Shown piece after piece: positions 20,810-29,334 of a DNA stretch of 64,000 bases; positions within the stretch are counted from its first letter, which is position 1; every line of letters begins with the position of its first letter. Below the pieces are notes generated by a model that saw only the letters and a list, made by a program, of their open reading frames with translations, was not told where the DNA came from and did no database searches. This DNA is from Candidatus Sumerlaeia bacterium (lineage in GTDB: Bacteria; Sumerlaeota; Sumerlaeia; SLMS01; JAHLLQ01), in assembly GCA_019634695.1 (NCBI GenBank), contig JAHCAW010000002.1, forward strand, positions 82,277-146,276, read 5' to 3'. The translations under genes and the position numbers were made by a program.

Positions 20810-21568
20810 GTGACCTTCCTCCGCGACATCGACGGCTTCTTCGCCCGCTACCTCCCGCCGGTCACGCGTCGGTTGCTGCTGCTTCTCGTCGGCGTCCACG
20901 TGGTGCTGCTTGTTCTGGAGCCCTTTCGCGTTGCGGAATCCGTGCGCGACTTTCTGGTGCTTTCCCCCAAACACATCTTTCCCGGCATACGGCTCTGGGA
21001 ACTGATCACCTACGGGTTCCTTCATGCCAGTTTCGGGCACCTGTTCATGAACGGGCTGGGACTGTTCTTCTTCGGCGGCCCGGTCGAGGATCGCCTCGGG
21101 CCCCGGCGTTACCTGACGATGCTGCTACTGGCGATCGCAGCCGCGGGACTGATGCACACGTTCATCCACTTCGGCCGGGGCTATCCGCGACTCGTGGGCT
21201 TCTCGGCCGCCAACTTTGCGATCCTCATGGGATGCCTCATCTACGTGCCCAACGCGATCGTGCACTTCAACTTCCTGATTCCCATCCGGATGAAGTGGCT
21301 CGTGATCGGCTACCTCGTGCTCGAGGTGTTCGGCCTGTTTGGCCGGGGAACGATGGGGATCAGCCATCTGGGACACGTGACCGGCGCCCTCGTCGGCCTT
21401 GCCTTCATTCTGGGCCCGCGCTGGCGGGGTGGTGGCCCTGGCGGCAGGGGAGGAGGACGTCGCCGCGGGCGCGTCGTGCGCTCGCGTCGCCTGAGCATGG
21501 GTCACCCGGGGCGCAGCGAGCGCGCCAGCGAACTCTACGACGATCCCCACTGGCGGCTGGACCAGTAG
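20810..21568 (+). CDS. Rhomboid-family intramembrane serine protease
   Basis: I chose the GTG at 20810, giving 252 residues; the frame extends upstream but there overlaps aroA. About six hydrophobic segments are visible. The rhomboid hallmarks are HASFGHLFMN (His77 and Asn81 of the HxxxN motif), the catalytic serine Ser132 in VGFSAANFAILMG (canonical GASG, here GFSA), and the catalytic histidine His186 in GISHLGHVTGAL. All catalytic elements are there, so activity is plausible although the serine motif is unusual. After the last helix (residue about 203) comes a Gly/Arg-rich cytoplasmic tail. The substrates are unknown. The gene converges on the Hsp70-kinase gene, 9 bases away. Confidence 0.85.
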   Translation: MTFLRDIDGFFARYLPPVTRRLLLLLVGVHVVLLVLEPFRVAESVRDFLVLSPKHIFPGIRLWELITYGFLHASFGHLFMNGLGLFFFGGPVEDRLGPRRYLTMLLLAIAAAGLMHTFIHFGRGYPRLVGFSAANFAILMGCLIYVPNAIVHFNFLIPIRMKWLVIGYLVLEVFGLFGRGTMGISHLGHVTGALVGLAFILGPRWRGGGPGGRGGGRRRGRVVRSRRLSMGHPGRSERASELYDDPHWRLDQ

Positions 21569-21577
21569 CGCGCAGCG

Positions 21578-24500
21578 CTACGCCTCGGCCCGCAGGTCGT
21601 CGAGCACCGCGTCCACCGTCTGGTAGCGGTCTTCGGGTTTCTTCTGGATCATCTTCATGATGATCCGGCGGATCTTGGGCGAGACGGTGTCGGGCAGATC
21701 CGGCGGCGGCGTGTGGATGTGGTGGTACTCGATGTTGCCCAGATAAAACGGCGGGTTGCCCGAGACAATCTCGTACATCATGATGCCCAGGGCGTAGATG
21801 TCCGTCCTGCCATCGACCGGTTCGCCGATGATCTGCTCGGGCGCCATGTACAGTGGCGTGCCGATGACGGCCGTGCCGCTCTTCGTGGCGTCCTCGCCCC
21901 GCAGGATCTTCGCGATCCCGAAGTCGGTGATCTTCACCAGGTTCTTCTGGGTGATCATGATGTTGGCGGGCTTGATGTCGCGGTGCACGATGCCGAGCTG
22001 GTGTGCGTAGCTCAGCGCGTCGCAGATCTGGATGACATAGTAGACGAGCTGGCTCTCGCCGAACGAGGTGCGCTCGCTGATCATGCGCTTCAGGTCCGTG
22101 CCCTCGATGAACTCCATGCTCAGGAAGCGCTTGGAGTCGAACTCGAACAGGTCGTGGATGCGCACGATGTAGGGGTGCGAGAGCTTCTTGGCGGCGCGGG
22201 CCTCGGACTTGAAGCGCTCGACCGCCGACGGGTCGCCGCACAGGTAGTCGTTGAGCACCTTGACCGCGACGATCTCGTTGAGCGTCTTGTCCTTCGCCTT
22301 GTAGATGATGCCCATGCTGCCGCGGTTGATTTCCTCGATGATCGTGAAGCGGCTCTCGCGGCTCAGCACGGGCACGTCGCGCTGGCTCATCTCCTCCTCG
22401 CGCTGCAGCTTCAGCCGGTAGCCCAGCTTGCGCAGCCGCGCCTCCGCATCCAGGTAGTCCGGCGCCGAGGCCACCAGGTGCTCGAGCACCATCACCGCGT
22501 TCTTGAGCTGGTCCGACGTCTCCATGTCGCTGGCCAGCCGGTAGAGGATGTCCTTCAGGTCGTCGTCGATGGGCAGCGCCTTGAAGCTCTGCCACGCCAG
22601 GAAGTGCAGGTTCTTCTGCCAGTGGCAGAGTCCCAGCACCTTGAGGGCACGCTGCTCGTAGGCCTCGTGGCCCTTGAGTTCTTGCAGGACCTCGATCGCC
22701 TCGTCGACCGCGTTGCGCTTGAGCAGCAGCTTCACCAGCTTGAACATCGCCTGCGGGTCGTTGTCCTTGGTGGAGCGTTCGCGGTACAACTCGGCCAGCA
22801 GGTCGCGGTCGGCCGCCTGCGGTTCCTGACGCATTGCCTGCTCGATGTCCGTGCACGCTTCGGCCAGCATGCCGAGTTGGCGGCGTGCGAGGCCCCTGTC
22901 GCGCAACACGCTCGGCGCGCCGAAACGTTCGAGCAACTGGTCGTGCAGGCCGAGCACCTCGTCGGGCTTGGCCGTCAGGTGGTGCTCGCGCAACGTGGCC
23001 AGTGCGGTCCGGGACTCGTCGATCTGGCCGCTCAGCGCATGCAGCAGCACGCGCGTCCGGCAGGCGGCAAACGAGGTGTCGGTCGCAAGCGGCGGCGCCG
23101 AGAGCTTCGTCAACGCCCGCTTGTAGATCTCCTGTGCCTCGGCATCGTCGCGTCCCGACTCGGCGAGTTCGCGCGCCTCGACCACATCATTGGGCAGCGA
23201 GCCGTCGCGCAGGAAGTCCGTCTCTCGGATCGTCTCCGGGACGAACTCGGGTGCACCCGGCAGCGGCGCGCGCGGAACGATGCGCTCGGCCTCGCGGGGC
23301 GGCGGCGGAATCTGCTCGAACTCCTGCGGCTCGACGCGGGTGGACTCCAGATCGCGTGGGCGCTGGACCTGACCCGAACTCATGCGCGAGTAGGTCGGCG
23401 GGGCCTGCGAGTAATCCACCGGCTTGAGCGTCCGCTCGGTGATCTCGCGGACGCGGGCACCGCGTGCCGGTGCCTGTCCCGGGGGCGCATCGCCCAGCAC
23501 GGCGAAGGCCTGCTGTTCGCCCGCGCCGGTGTCGCGTGCTCCTGCTGGCGGGGGAGGTGGAGGCGGAGGTGTGACCGGCCGGCCGGTTGGCACGCCCGGC
23601 AGGGCCCGCCCGGCTGTGGGCGCGGTTTCGGGGCGCGGCCGCACGCCACTCGAATCCGCCTTGCCGGTCGCGGCCCGGCGAGCCGCCGTGGCTCCCCGTC
23701 GCGTCCCGGCCGCGCCCGTGCCACGCTTGACGCGCGAGCGCTTCGTCTGCCGACGCTGCTTCTCGTCCTCCGTCAGGCGCGAGTGCACGATCGTCATCGC
23801 TTCCTGCCGGCCCGAGTTCATCTCCTCGGCAGAAATCTCCACCACGCCGTCGGCGTTGATGTAGAACGTCACCCGGATGCGCGGGCTCCCCGCCGGCTCG
23901 GGCGGAATCCCCGTCAGCGTGAACTTGCCCAGGCTGCGGTTCTCCGCCGCCTCCTTGCTCTCGCCCTGCAGGACATGGATGCGCACGAACTCCTGGTCTT
24001 CCTCGGTCGTCGTGAACGTCTTGGCCGCCTTGATCGGGATCGTCGCGTTCTTCTCGATCAGCGGCGAGAACCGTCCGCCCTCGACCTCGATGCCCAGCGT
24101 GTGCGGCGTCACGTCCAGCAGCACCACTTCCTGCACGTGTCCCTCGAAGACGCCGGCCTGAGTCGCCGCGCCCAGCGCCACCACCTCGTCCGGGTTCACT
24201 CCCTTGAAGGCCTGCTGGTCGAAGAACTCCTCCACGCTGTCCTGCACCATCGGGATGCGCGTCGTCCCGCCCACCAGAATCACGCGCTTGATGTCCGCCT
24301 TCTTGACGCCGGCTTCCTCCAGCGCCTTCTTGCAGCAGCGCACCGTTCGCGTCACATAGTTCTCGATCAGCCCCTCGAACTCGCGTCGCGTCAGCATCCG
24401 CTCCAGGTGCAGCGGCTGGCCGTCCTTGTAGGTGATGAACGGCAGCGAGATCGATGTCCGCTGCGTTGTCGAGAGCTCGCACTTCGCCCGCTCGGCAACC

Positions 24501-25282
24501 TCCTTCAGGCGCCGCAGCGTCACGGGGTCCTGCATCAGGTCCACCCCGTGCTCCTCGAGGAACTCGGCCACGACCACGCGCACGATCGTGTTGTCCAGGT
24601 CGTCGCCACCCAGCTGCGAGTCGCCCGTCGAGGTCAGCACTTCGAACGTGCGTCCCGAAATCTCCAGCAGCGTGATGTCGAACGTGCCGCCGCCGAAGTC
24701 GTACACCGCCACGATCTCTTCGGTGTCCTGGCTCTGGCCCAGGCCGTAGGCCATCGCCGCGGCCGTCGGCTCGTTCATCAGCCGCACGACCTCCAGCCCC
24801 GCCATCTCCGCCGCGTCCAGCGTCGCCTGACGCTGCAGGTCGTCGAAGTGCGCCGGCACCGTGATCACGGCTTTCGTCACGTCCTCGCCCAGATACGCCT
24901 CGGCCGACTCCTTCAGCTTCTTGAGCACCAGCGCCGAAATCTGCTCGGGTCGATACCCCATCCCGTCCACATCGACCAACAGTTGGCCCTCATGCTCGAC
25001 CAACTGGTACGGGATGATCGCCCCTTCCCCCTCGAGGTCCTCCAGCGTCTGGCCCATCAGGCGCTTGACGCTCGAGATCGTGCGCTTCGGATTCGTCGCT
25101 GCCTGGCGGCGCGCAATCTCGCCGACGACAATTTCGCCGTTTTCCAGAAACGCCACGACCGACGGGGTCTTGTTGCTCCCCTCCGGATTTGGGATCACTT
25201 CCGGCTCGGCTCCCAAGCACAGGGCCACCACCGAGTTCGTTGTCCCCAGATCGATGCCGATGATGCGTTCTTCGCTGGCCAT
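21578..25282 (-). CDS. Hsp70 (DnaK)-serine/threonine protein kinase fusion
   Basis: One uninterrupted 1234-residue frame. Residues 5-380 are an Hsp70 nucleotide-binding domain (IGIDLGTTNSVV at 8-19, DFGGGTFD at 195-202, VGGTTRIP at 337-344); about 390-500 is the beta-sandwich substrate-binding domain (PHTLGIEVEGG, FYINADGVVEISA). The long alpha-helical lid of DnaK is missing: a basic, then Pro/Ala-rich linker starts near 510 and runs to about 690. Residues 695-960 are helical, TPR-like. Residues about 976-1234 are a complete Hanks kinase: glycine loop INRGSMGIIY, Lys1008 in VAVK, Glu1027, HRDIKPAN with Asp1102, DFG at 1120-1122 and APE at 1147-1149. All key kinase and ATPase residues are intact. 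The protein is soluble, with no transmembrane segment. I infer a kinase directed or controlled by unfolded or bound client proteins. No DnaJ or GrpE gene is nearby. Confidence 0.95.
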   Translation of the reverse strand: MASEERIIGIDLGTTNSVVALCLGAEPEVIPNPEGSNKTPSVVAFLENGEIVVGEIARRQAATNPKRTISSVKRLMGQTLEDLEGEGAIIPYQLVEHEGQLLVDVDGMGYRPEQISALVLKKLKESAEAYLGEDVTKAVITVPAHFDDLQRQATLDAAEMAGLEVVRLMNEPTAAAMAYGLGQSQDTEEIVAVYDFGGGTFDITLLEISGRTFEVLTSTGDSQLGGDDLDNTIVRVVVAEFLEEHGVDLMQDPVTLRRLKEVAERAKCELSTTQRTSISLPFITYKDGQPLHLERMLTRREFEGLIENYVTRTVRCCKKALEEAGVKKADIKRVILVGGTTRIPMVQDSVEEFFDQQAFKGVNPDEVVALGAATQAGVFEGHVQEVVLLDVTPHTLGIEVEGGRFSPLIEKNATIPIKAAKTFTTTEEDQEFVRIHVLQGESKEAAENRSLGKFTLTGIPPEPAGSPRIRVTFYINADGVVEISAEEMNSGRQEAMTIVHSRLTEDEKQRRQTKRSRVKRGTGAAGTRRGATAARRAATGKADSSGVRPRPETAPTAGRALPGVPTGRPVTPPPPPPPPAGARDTGAGEQQAFAVLGDAPPGQAPARGARVREITERTLKPVDYSQAPPTYSRMSSGQVQRPRDLESTRVEPQEFEQIPPPPREAERIVPRAPLPGAPEFVPETIRETDFLRDGSLPNDVVEARELAESGRDDAEAQEIYKRALTKLSAPPLATDTSFAACRTRVLLHALSGQIDESRTALATLREHHLTAKPDEVLGLHDQLLERFGAPSVLRDRGLARRQLGMLAEACTDIEQAMRQEPQAADRDLLAELYRERSTKDNDPQAMFKLVKLLLKRNAVDEAIEVLQELKGHEAYEQRALKVLGLCHWQKNLHFLAWQSFKALPIDDDLKDILYRLASDMETSDQLKNAVMVLEHLVASAPDYLDAEARLRKLGYRLKLQREEEMSQRDVPVLSRESRFTIIEEINRGSMGIIYKAKDKTLNEIVAVKVLNDYLCGDPSAVERFKSEARAAKKLSHPYIVRIHDLFEFDSKRFLSMEFIEGTDLKRMISERTSFGESQLVYYVIQICDALSYAHQLGIVHRDIKPANIMITQKNLVKITDFGIAKILRGEDATKSGTAVIGTPLYMAPEQIIGEPVDGRTDIYALGIMMYEIVSGNPPFYLGNIEYHHIHTPPPDLPDTVSPKIRRIIMKMIQKKPEDRYQTVDAVLDDLRAEA

Positions 25283-25722
25283 AAGCGACTCGTCGTCTCT
25301 TGGTCTGGTTCACCGGCTGTCCCGAAGCCGGAGGTCTTGCGCCGTCCCCACCACGGACCCGGAGGCACGCGCCACTGCGAACCGCCGGCCGCGCCGCCGC
25401 CATGCGCACCCCTGCACCCTCGCGCCGGGCACGACGCCAGTGCAACAAGGGAGTTGGCGCCTGGCCGACGCCCCGCCCGCAGTCCGTATCGGCCCCCGAA
25501 CGACACCCCGCCGACCGTCTGACGGTGCCAGCCTTTCCCCGAGTCCACGACCTGTCAACGCCAGAGTCGCCGGTTGCGCTGCTGCTCACGCCGGCTTCAT
25601 TTCCCCGGACCCGTCCTTGACAGCGCCCGGCCGGCGGCGGACAGTCCGGCGTTTGAAAATGGGCGTCAGGCCAGACGCCGCGAACCAGCCTCCCGCACGG
25701 ACACCGCGGGAATCGAAACCCC
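25283..25722. promoter_or_regulatory. 440-base divergent intergenic region between the Hsp70-kinase gene and miaB
   Basis: This is the longest gene-free stretch in the window. It must carry the promoters of both divergent genes. TTGACA occurs on the plus strand at 25617-25622 and on the minus strand at 25558-25553, but neither has a convincing TATAAT-like box 16-18 bases away. No CIRCE-type inverted repeat (TTAGCACTC...GAGTGCTAA) is present, so HrcA control is not supported. Open frames here look like chance products of GC-rich sequence. Confidence 0.4.
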
Positions 25723-27063
25723 ATGACCCCCCAAACCTACGCGATCGTCACCTACGGCTGCCAGATGAACGAGCACGACTCGGAGATCATGGCCGGGCTG
25801 CTCGAGAGCCGCGGGCTCGCGCGCGTCGAGGACGAGACCGGCGCCGACGTCGTCCTGTTCAACACCTGCACCGTACGCGACGGCGCCGAGCACCGCGCCT
25901 ACGGCCGCATCGACACCCTGCGCGGCGCCAAGCGCGCCAACCCCGACATGATCCTGGCCGTCTGCGGATGCTCCGCACAGGACAAGGGCCAGGAACTCCT
26001 CGAGCGCTTTCCCCACATCGACCTCGTCGTCGGCACCCGCGATTACGTCAATATCGACCAGCTCGTCGAGGAGGTTCGGCGCTCGCACCAGCGCTTCGTC
26101 GCCATCGACGACGTCGACAAGCCGCTCAGCCTTCCCGTCGTCCCCGCGCGCCGCTCCTCGCTCAAGGCCTTCGTCAACATCATGTTCGGGTGCAATAATC
26201 GCTGCACCTTCTGCATCGTGCCCAAGACGCGCGGCGAGGAGTACAGCCGTCCGCTCGATGAGATCGTCGAGGAGGTCCGCCGCCTTGTCGCACAAGGCTT
26301 TCGCGAGGTCTGCCTTCTCGGCCAGAACGTGAACTCCTACCTCGACGCGCAGCGCCACGACTTCAGCGACCTGCTCCACGCACTCGACGAAATCGACGGC
26401 CTCTGGCGCATCCGCTACACCACCTCCAACCCCAAGAGCGCCCGCCATCGCCACTTGGCCGCCATCGCCGAGTGCTCCAAGGTGATGGAGAACCTCCACC
26501 TGCCCGTCCAGTCCGGCAACAACCGCATCCTGCGCGCCATGAAGCGCGCCTACAACATCGAGCGCTACAAGTTCCTCGTCGCCCTCTATCGCGATCTCGT
26601 TCCCGGCGGTGCCCTCACGACCGACATGATCGTCGGTTTCCCCACCGAGACCGAGGCCGAGTTCAGCGACACGATGCGTCTCGTCGAGCAGATGCGCTTC
26701 GACCAGCAATTCATGTTCATGTACTCGCCGCGTCGCGGCACCGTTGCCGCCGACACCCTGCGCAACGACGTCCCGCTCGCCGCCAAGAAGGACCGCCTCC
26801 AGCGCCTCATCACCCTCCAGGAGGAGATCAGTCTGGAGCTCAACCGGGCCGAGGAGGGCCGGGTCCACGAGGTCCTGGTCGAGGGGCCCTCGCGTCGCGG
26901 CGACGACCTGATGGGCCGCACGCGCACCGACAAGACCGTCGTCTTCCCCGGCGACCCGGCTCTGGTTGGTCAGCTCGTCCCGGTTCGCATCGCGCAGGCC
27001 TGCGGCCACACCCTGCGGGGCGAGCTGGTTGGCGCCGACGCGGCGAAGGTGGCGGCGGGTTAG
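25723..27063 (+). CDS. miaB: tRNA-2-methylthio-N6-dimethylallyladenosine synthase
   Basis: The 446-residue radical-SAM methylthiotransferase modifies i6A37 of tRNAs that read UNN codons. The N-terminal UPF0004 domain supplies the auxiliary cluster cysteines Cys13 (TYGCQMNEHDS), Cys49 (NTCTVR) and Cys83 (CGCSAQ). The radical-SAM triad is Cys157, Cys161 and Cys164 in FGCNNRCTFCIVPKTRG. A C-terminal TRAM domain (about residues 375-440, with VLVEGPSRRGDDLMGRT and GDPALVGQLVPVRI) binds tRNA. The QMNEHDS signature after Cys13 is specific for MiaB rather than MtaB or RimO. The length is normal and the protein complete. Confidence 0.97.
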   Translation: MTPQTYAIVTYGCQMNEHDSEIMAGLLESRGLARVEDETGADVVLFNTCTVRDGAEHRAYGRIDTLRGAKRANPDMILAVCGCSAQDKGQELLERFPHIDLVVGTRDYVNIDQLVEEVRRSHQRFVAIDDVDKPLSLPVVPARRSSLKAFVNIMFGCNNRCTFCIVPKTRGEEYSRPLDEIVEEVRRLVAQGFREVCLLGQNVNSYLDAQRHDFSDLLHALDEIDGLWRIRYTTSNPKSARHRHLAAIAECSKVMENLHLPVQSGNNRILRAMKRAYNIERYKFLVALYRDLVPGGALTTDMIVGFPTETEAEFSDTMRLVEQMRFDQQFMFMYSPRRGTVAADTLRNDVPLAAKKDRLQRLITLQEEISLELNRAEEGRVHEVLVEGPSRRGDDLMGRTRTDKTVVFPGDPALVGQLVPVRIAQACGHTLRGELVGADAAKVAAG

Positions 27064-27328
27064 GCGACCCGGCGAGTTCGGAAATCGCGTTGATTTTCCG
27101 CATATGCAAGCGCTTACGGCCCCCGCTCCCGTCGGCCCCTCTCCTTTTTAACACGCTCCCCAAGGTCTGCTGTTGATTCGCACAGGCCGGTCTGCTTCAC
27201 AATGGGCGGACGGTTCCGGGTCGCGACACAGCGGGGTGGCGGGCTGCGGTCGGGCCTCGGAAGCCGGAATACATGCTGGCATATCGATATCTTTCCCAAG
27301 CGCCACCGAAGGGATCGTCGAGTCACTC
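27064..27328 (+). promoter_or_regulatory. 265-base leader region of the FHA-GAF-HD-GYP gene
   Basis: The stretch between miaB and the HD-GYP gene has no convincing gene. It contains TTGATT near 27090 and a TTTTTA run near 27145, which could belong to miaB termination, and a relatively AT-rich stretch (CATATCGATATCTTT near 27280-27297) just upstream of the start at 27329. No clear -10/-35 pair is found. Confidence 0.3.
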
Positions 27329-29140
27329 ATGAGCGGCCCCGCTACCGATCTGGAACTGATCATCAAGACCGGCTCGATGGCCGGCACCCGCATCTCCGTC
27401 GGCGGCTCGCGCATGAGCGTCGGCCGCGATGGCACCTGCGACATCAAGCTCGAAGACCCGCGCATCTCGCGCATCCACGGCTACTTCGAAACCGCCAACG
27501 GCAAGCTCTACTTCCGCGACAACAACTCGACCAACGGCTCGAAGCTCAACGGCGCCGCCATCACCGGCGTCCACGAACTCAAGGCCAGCGACCTTGTCCA
27601 GCTCGGCGGCATCGACATCTCCGTCGAGCAGCAGAGCGATTCCGCCCAGATCGCCATGGCTTCCAACGAGCGCTCCGAGGTCACCTCCTCGCTCAAGCTC
27701 AGCGCGGTGACCGGCGACGCGCTCGCCCAGAAGTTCTCGCAGATCTTCGAATACTACAAGGACCACCAGCCCGAAACGAGCCCGCTCGAGCAGGTCGACC
27801 TCGTCAAGACCCAGCGCCTCGTCAACAGCCTCAAAACGCTCTACGCCGTCACGACCAAGATGTCGCAGCTCCTGCCTCAGAAGGGCCTGCTGCGCGTCGT
27901 CTCCGCAGGCCTCTTCGAAGTCTTCGCCGGCGCCGAGAACCTCGTCATCCTCCTTCTCAACGAGGAGACCGAGGAATTCGAGGCCGTCCACTCCACCACG
28001 CGCGACGGCAACGAATCCTCCAACCTGCGCATCAGCCGCACGATCCTCAACCGCGCCATCAACGACCGCGCCACGCTCGTCGCCAACGACGTCTCGCACG
28101 ACGCCCGCTTCTCCGCCAGCGAGTCCATCGTCGGCCTCTCCGTCAAGTCCGTCATCTGCGCCCCGCTCGTCATCGGCGACATCGTCATCGGCGCCATGTA
28201 CCTGGACAACCGGATCAGCAAGGTCGACTACGACGAGATGGACACCGAGATCGTGACGGCCTTCGCCAACCAGGCCGCCATCGCCCTCGACAACGCGCGC
28301 CTGTGCGACACGCTGCAGGAAAGCTACCACCAGATGTTGCAGTCCCTCCTGGCCACCATCGAGGCCAAGGACAAGTACACCATCGGCCACACCCAGCGCG
28401 TGCGCGAGTACGCCATGGGCATCGCCGAGGAACTCGGCATCCACGACGAGCACCTGCGCCGCGTCGGCGTCGCAGCAGAACTCCACGACATCGGCAAGAT
28501 CGGCATCGCCGAAGGCCTCATCAACAAGTCCGGCTCGCTCACCGACGGCGAATACGAGGACCTGAAGGAACACGTCCTGATGGGCATCAAGATCCTCAAG
28601 CCCATCGTCTACCTTCAGGACGTCCTGCCCTGGATTCGCGGCCACCACGAGAAGTGGGACGGCACCGGCTATCCCGACGGGCTCATCGGCGAGGACTGCC
28701 CCCTCGAGGCCCGCGTGCTCGCCGTCGCCGACGCCTTCGACGCCATGACCTCCCAGCGCGCCTACAACAAGCCGCTCACCTTCGAGCAGGCCATGCAGCG
28801 CATCATCGACGCCAAGGGACGCCATTTCGATCCCCGCGTCGCCGACGCCTTCTGTCGCTACCTCAAGCGGCGCACCGCCGCCTCCGAGGAGCACAAGCTC
28901 TCCGACGACTTCGAGGCCGAGCCGTACGACAGCTCGTCGGTGGCCACCATCAGCCCCATCGACGCCATGCGCGCTGCGCGCAAGCCCTCCTCCGGAGCGC
29001 CCGGCAACGACTCCGCCGTCATCCCGCCCATGGCATCCCCCGCTACCCCCAGCACCCTCAAGGTCGGCTGGGGCCAGGGCAACCCGCTCGACGAGCCCCA
29101 GCAACCCCAGGAACCGCGTCGCTACACCCCGGGTTCTTAA
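27329..29140 (+). CDS. FHA-GAF-HD-GYP cyclic-di-GMP phosphodiesterase
   Basis: The ATG at 27329 (MSGPATD...) gives 603 residues; the frame opens upstream but that part looks non-coding. Residues about 8-100 are an FHA domain (VGRDGTCDIKL, ISRIHGYF, NSTNGSKLNG), which binds phosphothreonine. Residues about 165-330 are a GAF domain (ICAPLVIGDIVIGAMYLDN). Residues about 335-515 are an HD-GYP domain with the catalytic His386-Asp387 in ELHDIGKIGI, HHEKWDGTGYPDG at 439-451 and AVADAFDAMTSQRAY. All metal-binding residues seen in active enzymes are present, so it should hydrolyse c-di-GMP. The tail after 520 is low-complexity. The FHA domain makes it a natural reader of Ser/Thr kinase output, and a kinase gene lies 2 kb upstream. 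Confidence 0.93.
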   Translation: MSGPATDLELIIKTGSMAGTRISVGGSRMSVGRDGTCDIKLEDPRISRIHGYFETANGKLYFRDNNSTNGSKLNGAAITGVHELKASDLVQLGGIDISVEQQSDSAQIAMASNERSEVTSSLKLSAVTGDALAQKFSQIFEYYKDHQPETSPLEQVDLVKTQRLVNSLKTLYAVTTKMSQLLPQKGLLRVVSAGLFEVFAGAENLVILLLNEETEEFEAVHSTTRDGNESSNLRISRTILNRAINDRATLVANDVSHDARFSASESIVGLSVKSVICAPLVIGDIVIGAMYLDNRISKVDYDEMDTEIVTAFANQAAIALDNARLCDTLQESYHQMLQSLLATIEAKDKYTIGHTQRVREYAMGIAEELGIHDEHLRRVGVAAELHDIGKIGIAEGLINKSGSLTDGEYEDLKEHVLMGIKILKPIVYLQDVLPWIRGHHEKWDGTGYPDGLIGEDCPLEARVLAVADAFDAMTSQRAYNKPLTFEQAMQRIIDAKGRHFDPRVADAFCRYLKRRTAASEEHKLSDDFEAEPYDSSSVATISPIDAMRAARKPSSGAPGNDSAVIPPMASPATPSTLKVGWGQGNPLDEPQQPQEPRRYTPGS

Positions 29141-29232
29141 GTCGCGTTTCCCCCACGTTGTTCCAGCGCCGTCCAGTCCCTTGTGGCCGGCAGGGCCCCG
29201 CGCGAATCGCCGGGAAGCGCCGCAGCAGGACG

Positions 29233-29254
29233 CATGGGTCCCATACGACCCATG
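29233..29254. terminator. 8-bp inverted repeat between convergent genes
   Basis: CATGGGTC (29233-29240) and GACCCATG (29247-29254) pair perfectly around a six-base loop. The element lies between two convergent genes ending at 29140 and 29335 and could act as a bidirectional terminator, but there is no T-run on either side. It might equally be a short protein-binding palindrome. Confidence 0.3.
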
Positions 29255-29334
29255 ATTGCTCGACGGCCCGAAGAGAGCCAAGACTTCAGGGGGAAGGCGG
29301 CCTCGAACTTCCCAGTGCGCCGCACGGCCGGCGG

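Noticed and set aside
21578..25282. The Hsp70-kinase fusion as a frameshift or assembly artefact
   Set aside because: The frame is continuous across linker and TPR-like region, with no stop and no second start with a ribosome-binding site before the kinase; a joined assembly would usually leave stops. Read data could still overturn this.
21713..25522. A 1269-codon open frame on the plus strand
   Set aside because: It is antisense to the Hsp70-kinase gene and is rich in Arg, His, Leu and Val with no domain; the minus-strand frame has all Hsp70 and kinase motifs.
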